A DNA stretch of 28,473 nt from JAZGBC01 sp036444495 (GTDB lineage: Bacteria > Pseudomonadota > Alphaproteobacteria > Kiloniellales > J153): positions 1 through 28,473 of the forward strand of contig JAZGBC010000167.1 in assembly GCA_036444495.1 (NCBI GenBank), given 5' to 3'. The notes under the pieces were generated by a model that saw nothing but the letters and a program-made list of their open reading frames with translations, did no database searches and was not told the DNA's origin. Each line of letters begins with the position of its first letter. Positions within the stretch are counted from its first letter, which is position 1. Both the position numbers and the translations under genes were made by a program. This document shows, one piece after another, positions 1 to 6,087 of the stretch.

Positions 1-173
1 GCAACAGTGTGCCGCGCGGTTACATGTTCGGGCCGTGGAACCTATCGGTCGCCGACAGCGCCGATCCCAAGAAGAACAAATGGCTGGCCAACGCCACCAC
101 CAGCCGTGTCTGGGATCCCGTCTCCGGTCAGGTGGACTTCAAGAAGTCCGCATGCCGGATCGAGAAGATCTAA
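1..173 (+). CDS. Molybdopterin oxidoreductase (DMSO reductase family), C-terminal fragment
   Basis: The gene enters from the left edge. The frame beginning at base 3 gives the last 56 residues and ends at TAA 171-173. The visible end contains NSVPRGYMFGPWNL, then a stretch close to RVWDPVSGQVDFKK, and finishes CRIEKI. A 'xxDPVSxQxxFKxxxxRIxKx' ending is typical of the cofactor-binding C-terminal domain of periplasmic DMSO-reductase-family enzymes (NapA, thiosulfate/arsenate/tetrathionate-type reductases). The catalytic part, any Tat signal and the Mo ligand lie outside the window, so the substrate cannot be named. The four ferredoxin-type genes that follow on the same strand look like its electron-transfer partners, which supports a respiratory molybdoenzyme. 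Family confidence is moderate and substrate is unknown. Confidence 0.6.
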   Translation, partial: NSVPRGYMFGPWNLSVADSADPKKNKWLANATTSRVWDPVSGQVDFKKSACRIEKI

Positions 174-288
174 GGTGTGGCAGGCAGGATGGACGGGAGA
201 AGCGGAATTGACAATCATGAGGGGTGCGGCAGCATCCCGCTCGGGGAGACCGCTTCGTCCGTCCGTCTAATCTGAAAGTTACTGGGCC

Positions 289-861
289 ATGCAACGCAGA
301 ACGTTCATGAAGGCCCTGGGCTCGGGGGCGCTGGTCGCGCTGGCGCCCGGTGCCGCGCGCTCGGCGCGGTCCCGGCCGGGGCCGCGCTATCTGCGCCCAC
401 CGGGGGCCTTGGCGGAAGAGGAGTTCCTGAACCGCTGCATCCATTGCGGCCAGTGCGGCGAGACCTGTCCCAATCGTTGCATCAATTATTTCGGCCTGGA
501 AAAAGGCCTGGACTCCGTCGATACGCCCTACATCAACGCGCGTGAGAAGAGCTGCATACTCTGCATGAAATGCGGCGACGTGTGCCCGACCGGCGCCATC
601 CAGCCGATCAAGCGCGAGTTTAAGGCCATTCTCGACGGCGTCAAAATGGGGCACGCCCAGGTCGATGAAAGCCTTTGCCTGTCCTTCCAGGGCAAAAGCT
701 GCGGGGTGTGCTACCGGGCCTGTCCGCTACCCGACGTCGCCATCACGGTCGGCTATATGGAGCAGCCGCACGTCACGGACAAATGCGTCGGATGCGGCCT
801 GTGCGAACGCTCCTGTATCCAGATGCCCCAGGCGATCCGTATCATTCCCAACCGCGGATAA
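289..861 (+). CDS. Tat-exported NapG/MauM-like ferredoxin (4 x [4Fe-4S])
   Basis: A 190-residue ferredoxin predicted to carry electrons in the periplasm. The N-terminus has a twin-arginine motif (RRTFMK, residues 3-8) followed by a short hydrophobic Ala/Leu stretch to about residue 22. Four cysteine clusters follow: C50-53-56-60, C89-92-95-99, C130-138-141-145 (the longer first gap is characteristic of the NapG family) and C166-169-172-176. In nitrate-reducing bacteria NapG passes electrons from the membrane protein NapH towards the molybdoenzyme; the same role is inferred here because a NapH-like gene follows after 24 bp and a molybdoenzyme gene precedes. The molybdoenzyme stop is 115 bp upstream. 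The name napG is withheld because the enzyme served may not be a nitrate reductase. Confidence 0.85.
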   Translation: MQRRTFMKALGSGALVALAPGAARSARSRPGPRYLRPPGALAEEEFLNRCIHCGQCGETCPNRCINYFGLEKGLDSVDTPYINAREKSCILCMKCGDVCPTGAIQPIKREFKAILDGVKMGHAQVDESLCLSFQGKSCGVCYRACPLPDVAITVGYMEQPHVTDKCVGCGLCERSCIQMPQAIRIIPNRG

Positions 862-885
862 GCGCGGAACGGTAAAAGGGTGAGC

Positions 886-1887
886 ATGCAGCGCCACAAG
901 CCGTTTTTCCTCTGGCGCCATTTGAACAAACTACGCTGGGTCTCGTTGAGCATTGTCTTCGCGATGCTCGTGCTGCTGCCCTTCCTGCATATCTATCAGA
1001 CCTATGTGGCGGCCTACGCCTATGATCTGCTGGCGCCGTCCGAGCAACGGCTCTACGACGTCATGGAGGCGCTCACCGTGCCCTTCACCGACGATCCGGC
1101 CGAGGATCTGGACGTGGTCAAGGGCAACACCTGGTCGGGAACCTTCTGGGGCCTGAAGCTGTCGGATCCGCTGGCCGCATTCGGGCAGGCGGCGGCGGGG
1201 CTCACGCTCTATTGGCCGTTCCTGATCACCGCGCTCATTCCCATCGTCTTAACCATGGTGTTCGGACGTTTTTTCTGCGGCTGGATTTGCCCGGCGACCC
1301 TTATCTATGAGCTCAATACCAATCTTGCCTCTTGGCTGCGTTGGGCCGGCCTGAAACTCGGTGGCCGCCGCTTCGACAAACGCATCAAGTACGTCGTGCT
1401 GGTTCTGGGGCTGATACTCTCGGCCATGACCGGTTCCATTCTGGTCGCGGCTATTTATCCGCCCGCCATCATCGGCCGCGAGATCTACTATGGGATCGCG
1501 CTGGGCGGCTTCGGCGCCGGCATGGTGTTCTTCCTGGGGACCTTGCTGTTCGATCTTCTGGTGGCGCGCCGGGGTTTCTGCCGCTACCTCTGCCCGGGCG
1601 GCGCGCTCTATTCCCTGCTCGGCCGCTATCGGCTGGTGCGCATCCGCCGGATCGTGGAGAGCTGCAACGATTGCGCGAAATGCAACGCCGTCTGCGAGTT
1701 CGAACTCGATCCGCTGCGCGATAACTTTGGGCAGGAGTGCAACAACTGTTCGGCCTGTATCGCGATCTGCCCCACGGATGCCATGACCTTTGTTATCCGG
1801 CCCACCGACTATCCGGCGCAGGGACCGGGACATCTGGGCCGGCAGTATCGTGGCGAGCAGGAGGCCGAGCGCGGTAAGGCGGCCTGA
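886..1887 (+). CDS. NapH-like membrane ferredoxin protein (quinol oxidation)
   Basis: A 333-residue integral membrane iron-sulfur protein. Four to five hydrophobic spans are visible (about residues 18-38, 108-128, 168-190 and 203-226). Each of two CxxxCP-type motifs follows a span: FCGWICP at 130-136 and CRYLCPGG at 232-239. This pair is the hallmark of NapH/CcoG/NosR-type membrane ferredoxins. Two [4Fe-4S] clusters sit in the C-terminal cytoplasmic domain (C260-263-266-270 and C285-288-291-295). NapH is known to act in quinol oxidation together with NapG. The ATG at 886 is preferred over the GTG at 880 because AAAGGG at 875-880 is a well-spaced ribosome binding site for the ATG but overlaps the GTG. 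Its stop overlaps the next start by one base (TGATG), which indicates translational coupling. Confidence 0.85.
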   Translation: MQRHKPFFLWRHLNKLRWVSLSIVFAMLVLLPFLHIYQTYVAAYAYDLLAPSEQRLYDVMEALTVPFTDDPAEDLDVVKGNTWSGTFWGLKLSDPLAAFGQAAAGLTLYWPFLITALIPIVLTMVFGRFFCGWICPATLIYELNTNLASWLRWAGLKLGGRRFDKRIKYVVLVLGLILSAMTGSILVAAIYPPAIIGREIYYGIALGGFGAGMVFFLGTLLFDLLVARRGFCRYLCPGGALYSLLGRYRLVRIRRIVESCNDCAKCNAVCEFELDPLRDNFGQECNNCSACIAICPTDAMTFVIRPTDYPAQGPGHLGRQYRGEQEAERGKAA

Positions 1888-2489
1888 TGGAACGCCGGGG
1901 ATTCTTGAAGAAACTCGTCGCAGGCGCGGCCGCCCTTGTGGCCGGCGTCCTGCCCTATGGTTTTTCGCAGCTGCTGGCGCCTGGGCGCGCGGTGGCGCAA
2001 CGCAACTATCTGCGCCCGCCCGGGGCACTCAAGGACGACACGGCTTTCGTGGCGGCTTGCATCGGCTGTGGCCTGTGTGGGGAGATCTGTCCGCCGCGCT
2101 GTATCCGCTTCCATACCCGCGATGGCGGCGGCATGGTCAATATTCCCTTTATCAATCCTGAGGAGAAGGGCTGCATCCTGTGCAACAAATGCATGGAGGC
2201 CTGCCCCACAGAGGCGCTTACCGTCATACCCCGGGACAAGATCGACATGGGGCTTGCCCAGATCGACCGCACGGCCTGTTATCCCTGGGTCGACCGGGGC
2301 GTGTGCGGAGCCTGTGTCAGCATCTGCCCTCTGGGCGGAAAGGCTATCGCCTTCAAGATGTGGAACCAGTACCGTCCCGTGATCAAGCGGGGCTGCGTAG
2401 GCTGCGGGCTTTGCGTTGAGGTCTGCCCCCATCCGAGCATACCCATCTGGGTCGTGGAGCGCACACAGGAAGCGATGGCAAAAACCTAG
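1887..2489 (+). CDS. Second Tat-exported NapG-like ferredoxin
   Basis: A 200-residue periplasmic ferredoxin, paralogous to the gene at 289-861. The Tat motif ERRGFLKKL spans residues 2-10, followed by a clear hydrophobic core and a likely AVA-Q cleavage after residue 37. Shortly after the signal both paralogues share YLRPPGAL. Four clusters are complete: C58-61-64-68, C96-99-102-106, C131-140-143-147 and C170-173-176-180. The start codon overlaps the stop of the NapH-like gene. A napGH operon normally carries one NapG, so two copies flanking the membrane component suggest a longer or branched electron wire, or two different acceptors. This interpretation is inference; the fold and export assignment are well supported. 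Confidence 0.85.
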   Translation: MERRGFLKKLVAGAAALVAGVLPYGFSQLLAPGRAVAQRNYLRPPGALKDDTAFVAACIGCGLCGEICPPRCIRFHTRDGGGMVNIPFINPEEKGCILCNKCMEACPTEALTVIPRDKIDMGLAQIDRTACYPWVDRGVCGACVSICPLGGKAIAFKMWNQYRPVIKRGCVGCGLCVEVCPHPSIPIWVVERTQEAMAKT

Positions 2490-2499
2490 GGTGTGAACG

Positions 2500-3114
2500 A
2501 TGCCGAAAAACTCGATCAACCTCCTGCTTGCGCTTCTGGTGACCGCTTTCTGGCTGTTGCCCGTGGATTTCGCTATGGCGCACCACGTACTGGGCCGGCC
2601 CGCCTACAGCCTGAACGAGGACTCCAACACGCCGCCAAGCATACAGGGGGAGACCCAGATCGGCGATTACTTCGTGACCTATATGGTCTTCCCCGCCTTC
2701 CCGCGGCCAGGAGATCCCGGCAGGGTCAACCTCTACGTCACACGCATCGACGACGGCGCACCCTTCCAGGGCGAAGTCACTTTCAAGGTACGCCATGATT
2801 CCTGGTATTCGTGGTTGGGGATCGGCGGAAGCGAGGAGAAACTCGGCCTCCAGCCGCCGGACGACAATGTTTTCCGCCAGTCGTTTCTCTTCCATAAGGC
2901 GGGCAACTACATCATCAGCGCTCAGTTCCAGGCCGATGGCGAGCCCTACATCCTCGACGTTCCGTTGCGCATCGGCGCGCCGCCACTGGTCGGGCCCATC
3001 GGCGTCACCGTGGGCCTGCTGCTGGCCGTGCTCGTGACCATCACCCTGGTCCAGCGCCGGCGCGCGTTGACGGGTAAGATCCGCGGCGCGCACGAGGCGC
3101 GGGATCGCAAGTAG
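2500..3114 (+). CDS. Secreted, C-terminally anchored protein with His-His mature N-terminus (FixH/YtkA-like)
   Basis: A 204-residue protein of unassigned function in the ferredoxin cluster. A Sec signal peptide covers residues 1-27 and ends AMA, so the predicted mature protein starts His-His-Val. Residues 28-160 form a beta-rich extracytoplasmic domain with patterns (YFVTYMVFPAFPRPGD, then NLYVTRIDDG) reminiscent of the immunoglobulin-like FixH/YtkA domains found in copper and oxidase-maturation proteins. Residues 165-190 form one transmembrane helix followed by a basic tail (RRRALTGK), which places the domain in the periplasm. It starts 10 bp after the second NapG-like gene and belongs to the same operon. 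The family resemblance is weak and from memory. A metal-handling or assembly role is a guess based on the exposed histidines and context. Confidence 0.55.
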   Translation: MPKNSINLLLALLVTAFWLLPVDFAMAHHVLGRPAYSLNEDSNTPPSIQGETQIGDYFVTYMVFPAFPRPGDPGRVNLYVTRIDDGAPFQGEVTFKVRHDSWYSWLGIGGSEEKLGLQPPDDNVFRQSFLFHKAGNYIISAQFQADGEPYILDVPLRIGAPPLVGPIGVTVGLLLAVLVTITLVQRRRALTGKIRGAHEARDRK

Positions 3115-3223
3115 GGTATGTGCGGGCTGTGCAAGTTTCTGTCACGCGCCTTGTCCCTTTCTCCGGGGGCGTGAAGCGTTTCAATGTATAGCCCCTCATG
3201 CACGACAGGGCCTTGAGGCCGTC

Positions 3224-3823
3224 ATGAAACGCCGCGATTTTTTCAAGCTTGGAGCGCGGAAAACAGCGCAGGTCGCATTGCAACTGGTCGGCGAGACGGT
3301 CGCGAGACGGGCCGATAGTTGGCTTCGTCCACCCTTTGCGGCGGAGGAACTGAAGTTCCTGCTGGCCTGTACCCGCTGCGACAAGTGTATCGAAGCCTGC
3401 CCTTACGACGTGCTCTTCAAGCTGCCGGCGCGCCTGGGGCCTCAGGTGGCCGGCACGCCGGCCATGGATCTTCTCAACCGCGGCTGCCACATGTGCCAAG
3501 ACTGGCCATGTGTCGCGGCCTGTGAACCCGATGCCTTGAAGCTTCCAGAGCAAGGCGAGGGAAAACTTCCGGCGCCAGGAAAGCTGGCCGTCGTGCGGAT
3601 CGATCAAAAGACCTGCCTGCCCTACTCGGGCCCGGAATGCGGCGCTTGTGCGGATTCGTGCCCTGTCCCCGGTGCGCTCGAATGGGAGGGTGGGCTGAGG
3701 CCCGTCATCAACCAAGAGATTTGCACCGGATGCGCCCTGTGCAGGGAAGCCTGCATCGTGGATCCCAAAGCGGTTACCGTCTCCGCTTTCATTCCCGAGG
3801 AAGAAACCGCGGAGGTCCAATGA
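3224..3823 (+). CDS. NapF/NapG-like ferredoxin, probably cytoplasmic (4 x [4Fe-4S])
   Basis: A 199-residue ferredoxin with four complete clusters: C49-52-55-59, C88-91-96-100, C131-139-142-146 and C167-170-173-177. The N-terminus begins KRRDFFKLGARK, like a Tat motif, but no hydrophobic core follows (residues 14-40 contain E, R, R and D). Export is therefore unlikely and the protein resembles NapF, which works in the cytoplasm on its molybdoenzyme partner before export. It lies 109 bp after the anchored FixH-like gene. It may have its own promoter, because the gap is longer than elsewhere in the cluster. Its role is inferred as maturation of, or electron supply to, the molybdoenzyme apoprotein. 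Confidence 0.75.
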   Translation: MKRRDFFKLGARKTAQVALQLVGETVARRADSWLRPPFAAEELKFLLACTRCDKCIEACPYDVLFKLPARLGPQVAGTPAMDLLNRGCHMCQDWPCVAACEPDALKLPEQGEGKLPAPGKLAVVRIDQKTCLPYSGPECGACADSCPVPGALEWEGGLRPVINQEICTGCALCREACIVDPKAVTVSAFIPEEETAEVQ

Positions 3824-3870
3824 TCTTGTATCAACGGCCTTGTCACGAAGGGGCGCGACCGGAACCGTGC

Positions 3871-3901
3871 TGGCAATTCAGGGTGGGCCTCTGTATATAT
3901 T
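3871..3901 (+). promoter_or_regulatory. Possible promoter for the NDUFA9-like gene
   Basis: A TATATATT box (TATATA at 3894-3899) stands out in GC-rich surroundings, with TGGCAA at 3871-3876 placed 17 bp upstream. The -35 match is poor (3 of 6) and the -10 is good. It lies 55 bp before the ATG at 3954, in the only non-coding stretch between the ferredoxin cluster and this gene. Confidence 0.35.
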
Positions 3902-3953
3902 CGGCGCGCCGGGGAGGGGGTCGCCCGGGCGCAAGCGGCAGGAACAGGGCAAC

Positions 3954-4904
3954 ATGGCCACGCGCAACGTCACAATCTTCGGTGGATCGGGTTTCGTCGG
4001 GCGGCATCTGATCCACCGCCTGGCGCGTGAGGGCTGGCTGATCCGGGTTGCGGTGCGCCGCCCGTCCCAGGCCAATTTCTTGAAACCCATGGGCGATGTG
4101 GGGCAGATCACGCCCGTTCGCGCGCCGCTCCAGGAACAGATTGCGGTGGAAGCCGCGGTCGAGGGCTCGGAAGCGGTGATCAATCTGGTCGGCATTCTCT
4201 ATGAGCGTGGCCGGCAGCGTTTCGCCGCCGTTCATGCCCACGGCGCCCAGGCCGTGGCCGCGGCGGCCGCGGCCGCAGGCGTCGAGCGTCTGATTCAGGT
4301 TTCCGCCATCGGCGCCGATCTGCATGGGTTGGCCGACTACGCGCGCTCCAAGGGGGCCGGGGAGGCGGCGGTCAAGACCGTCTTTCCCACGGTTACGATT
4401 CTGCGGCCCAGCATCATCTTCGGGCCGGAGGACGGTTTCTTTAACCGCTTCGCGGTCATGGCCCGGCTGTCCCCAGTGTTGCCGCTCATCGGCGGCGGAC
4501 AGACCAGGTTCCAGCCGGTCTACGTGGGCGACGTGGCCGAAGCCATCGCCAGATGCCTGGCCGACCCGTCGACCCGGGGCAAGACCTTCGAGTTGGGCGG
4601 GCCGCAGGTCTACAGCTTCAAGGAGCTTTTGGAACTTCTGCTGCGCGTGATCCGGCGCCGGCGTTTGCTGGTGCCCTGGCCCTTCGCGCTGGCGGATATG
4701 CAGGCCGCGGTCCTGGAGAGGCTGCCGGTTCCGCCGCTCACGCGCGACCAGGTCCGGCTGCTGCGCCGCGATAACATCGTCTCCCCGGACGCGCTGACAT
4801 TCGCCGATCTTGGCATCGAGCCCAGCGCGGTCGAGGTCGTCGTGCCCACCTATCTGGATCGCTATCGGCCCCACGGGCGCTTCAATCAGACAGCGGCCGT
4901 CTGA
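3954..4904 (+). CDS. Complex I NDUFA9-like NAD(P)-binding protein (atypical SDR)
   Basis: A 316-residue Rossmann-fold protein of the NDUFA9 / complex I 39-kDa subunit-like group of extended short-chain dehydrogenases. The nucleotide-binding motif GGSGFVGRHL begins about ten residues from the start, followed by VRRPSQA-type residues. YARSK near the middle supplies the SDR Tyr-x-x-x-Lys. The segment RPSIIFGPEDGFFNRF is a signature of this group. The ATG at 3954 is chosen because it places the glycine motif at the usual distance from the N-terminus; the in-frame upstream stretch from 3840 reads as unstructured leader. In alphaproteobacteria this gene is often next to uppP, as here. The two genes converge with stops only 4 bp apart. 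The bacterial function is not settled. Confidence 0.85.
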   Translation: MATRNVTIFGGSGFVGRHLIHRLAREGWLIRVAVRRPSQANFLKPMGDVGQITPVRAPLQEQIAVEAAVEGSEAVINLVGILYERGRQRFAAVHAHGAQAVAAAAAAAGVERLIQVSAIGADLHGLADYARSKGAGEAAVKTVFPTVTILRPSIIFGPEDGFFNRFAVMARLSPVLPLIGGGQTRFQPVYVGDVAEAIARCLADPSTRGKTFELGGPQVYSFKELLELLLRVIRRRRLLVPWPFALADMQAAVLERLPVPPLTRDQVRLLRRDNIVSPDALTFADLGIEPSAVEVVVPTYLDRYRPHGRFNQTAAV

Positions 4905-4908
4905 TTCC

Positions 4909-5730
4909 TCAGGCCACCCAGACCAGGATCGCCACGCCGAACAGTATTCGGTAGATCACGAAGGGCGTGAAGCTGGCCCGGCGCAGCCAGCGGATCATGA
5001 GCGCGATGGTGCCCAGGGCCACGACGAAGGCGATGCCGCCCGCGATCACCGCGTCCACACCGATGCGCGCGTCGTCGATGGCGCGCAGGTCGAGTCCCGC
5101 CAGCGTGCCCGCGCCCAGAATGGCCGGAATCCCCAGCAGCATGGAGAAGCGCGCCGCCTCCGGGCGCTCATAGCCCAGGAAACGCGCCGCGGTCATGGTG
5201 ATGCCCGTGCGGCTGGTGCCCGGGATGAGCGCGAGCACCTGCGCCAGGCCGATGAACAGGGCGCCGCCTATTTTCATGTGCTCGATGCGCCGCACGGTCA
5301 TTCCCAGGCGGTCGGCGGCGAAGAGAACCACGGCAAAGCCTATGGTCGCCCAGGCCACGATCTGCACGTTCTGCAGGTAAGCCGTGACCGTATCCTTGAA
5401 GAAGAAGCCCACCAGGATAAGCGGGATACTGCCCGCCACGATATAGAAGGCGAGCCAGGCCCCGGCGGTCATCTGGCCGGTGAAGAGCTTGAGCCCGCCC
5501 AGGATCATCTGGATCATGTCGCGCCAGAAATAGAGACAAACCGCCAAAAGCGTACCCACGTGCACCGCGATATTGAGGGTCAGCCGGGCGCTCTGGGTCC
5601 GCTCGGGTACCTGCCAGCCGGCCTGATCGAACAGCTCCCAGGTGACCACCAGGTGGCCGGAGGAGCTGATCGGCAGGAACTCGGTAATGCCTTGGACGAA
5701 AGCCAGGATCAGGACGTGGAGTAGCGGCAC
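4909..5730 (-). CDS. uppP: Undecaprenyl-diphosphatase UppP (BacA)
   Basis: A 273-residue polytopic membrane enzyme that dephosphorylates undecaprenyl diphosphate to recycle the lipid carrier of cell-wall synthesis. Family signatures are clear: QGITEFLPISSSGHL near the N-terminus (catalytic Glu-rich/Ser region) and PGTSRTGITMTAARFLG in the second half, with many hydrophobic helices. The GTG at 5728-5730 (VPLLHVLILAFVQG) gives the family length. In-frame sequence further upstream encodes a polar, basic stretch unlike any UppP. It is transcribed away from the gltDB promoter region and converges on the NDUFA9-like gene. Loss of this activity is known to raise bacitracin sensitivity. Confidence 0.95.
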   Translation of the reverse strand: MPLLHVLILAFVQGITEFLPISSSGHLVVTWELFDQAGWQVPERTQSARLTLNIAVHVGTLLAVCLYFWRDMIQMILGGLKLFTGQMTAGAWLAFYIVAGSIPLILVGFFFKDTVTAYLQNVQIVAWATIGFAVVLFAADRLGMTVRRIEHMKIGGALFIGLAQVLALIPGTSRTGITMTAARFLGYERPEAARFSMLLGIPAILGAGTLAGLDLRAIDDARIGVDAVIAGGIAFVVALGTIALMIRWLRRASFTPFVIYRILFGVAILVWVA

Positions 5731-5819
5731 GGTGGGTTCCCCGGCGCCGGTCTGGCGCGCTCGGCTGAATCTAGCGTTGCGCTTATAGCACTCGGGTCCG
5801 CGATTCGCCCAGGGCACAT

Positions 5820-5842
5820 TATAGTACCGTAATGGTACAATA
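5820..5842. promoter_or_regulatory. Dyad operator candidate in the uppP-gltD gap
   Basis: TATAGTACC (5820-5828), 5-bp spacer, GGTACAATA (5834-5842). The outer arms pair at 8 of 9 positions and the inner 5 bp (GTACC/GGTAC) perfectly. It sits in an AT-rich island between two divergent genes. The size and symmetry fit a dimeric repressor or activator site; no regulator is assigned. Confidence 0.45.
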
Positions 5843-5932
5843 GGTTTTTGGAATATATCGTTAATCTCCGGCGGCTTGCGTAACAGGCAAAAATGAGGTA
5901 TGTTTTAAGACAGTAAATATGACCTAATTCTT

Positions 5933-5990
5933 CGAGACCGCCGCAAAACCGGCGCGCCCCTGATCTGGGAAGCATAAGAAAGCGGTCTCG
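5933..5990 (+). promoter_or_regulatory. Inverted repeat in the gltD 5' leader
   Basis: CGAGACCGC (5933-5941) pairs perfectly with GCGGTCTCG (5982-5990) across a 40-nt loop that contains a GGCGCGCC palindrome. Further short hairpins follow up to 6062, including AGCCG...CGGCT near 6047-6061. The sequence lies about 100-155 bp before the gltD start, so it would be in the mRNA if transcription begins in the AT-rich block 5860-5930. It could be a structured leader or attenuator. No known riboswitch class was recognised. Confidence 0.35.
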
Positions 5991-6087
5991 CTTGGCGCGC
6001 GGGGAGTCAAGAAAAGGTGGGTTTTTACCGGCCCGATACCGGGAGCCGTGGGCCCCCGGCTGGCCGCGAGGGATGAGTGCCTGAACC

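Noticed and set aside
208..236. TTGACA (208-213) as a promoter for the first NapG-like gene
   Set aside because: The hexamer is perfect, but the sequence 16-18 bp downstream (near AGCATC) is no -10 box. An FNR-type TTGAC-N4-half-site reading also fails, because the second half is ATGAG.
3840..3953. N-terminal extension of the NDUFA9-like protein from a GTG at 3840
   Set aside because: The extra 38 residues are Gly/Arg-rich without homology and include the likely promoter; the Rossmann motif fits the ATG at 3954.
5731..5817. N-terminal extension of UppP up to 5817
   Set aside because: The extra 29 residues are polar and basic and unlike any UppP N-terminus; the GTG at 5730 begins the first membrane helix at the normal place.
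5860..5885. Sigma54 promoter before gltD around CGGCGGCTTGCG
   Set aside because: The GG and GC elements do not have the required 10-bp spacing and the -24 consensus is absent.
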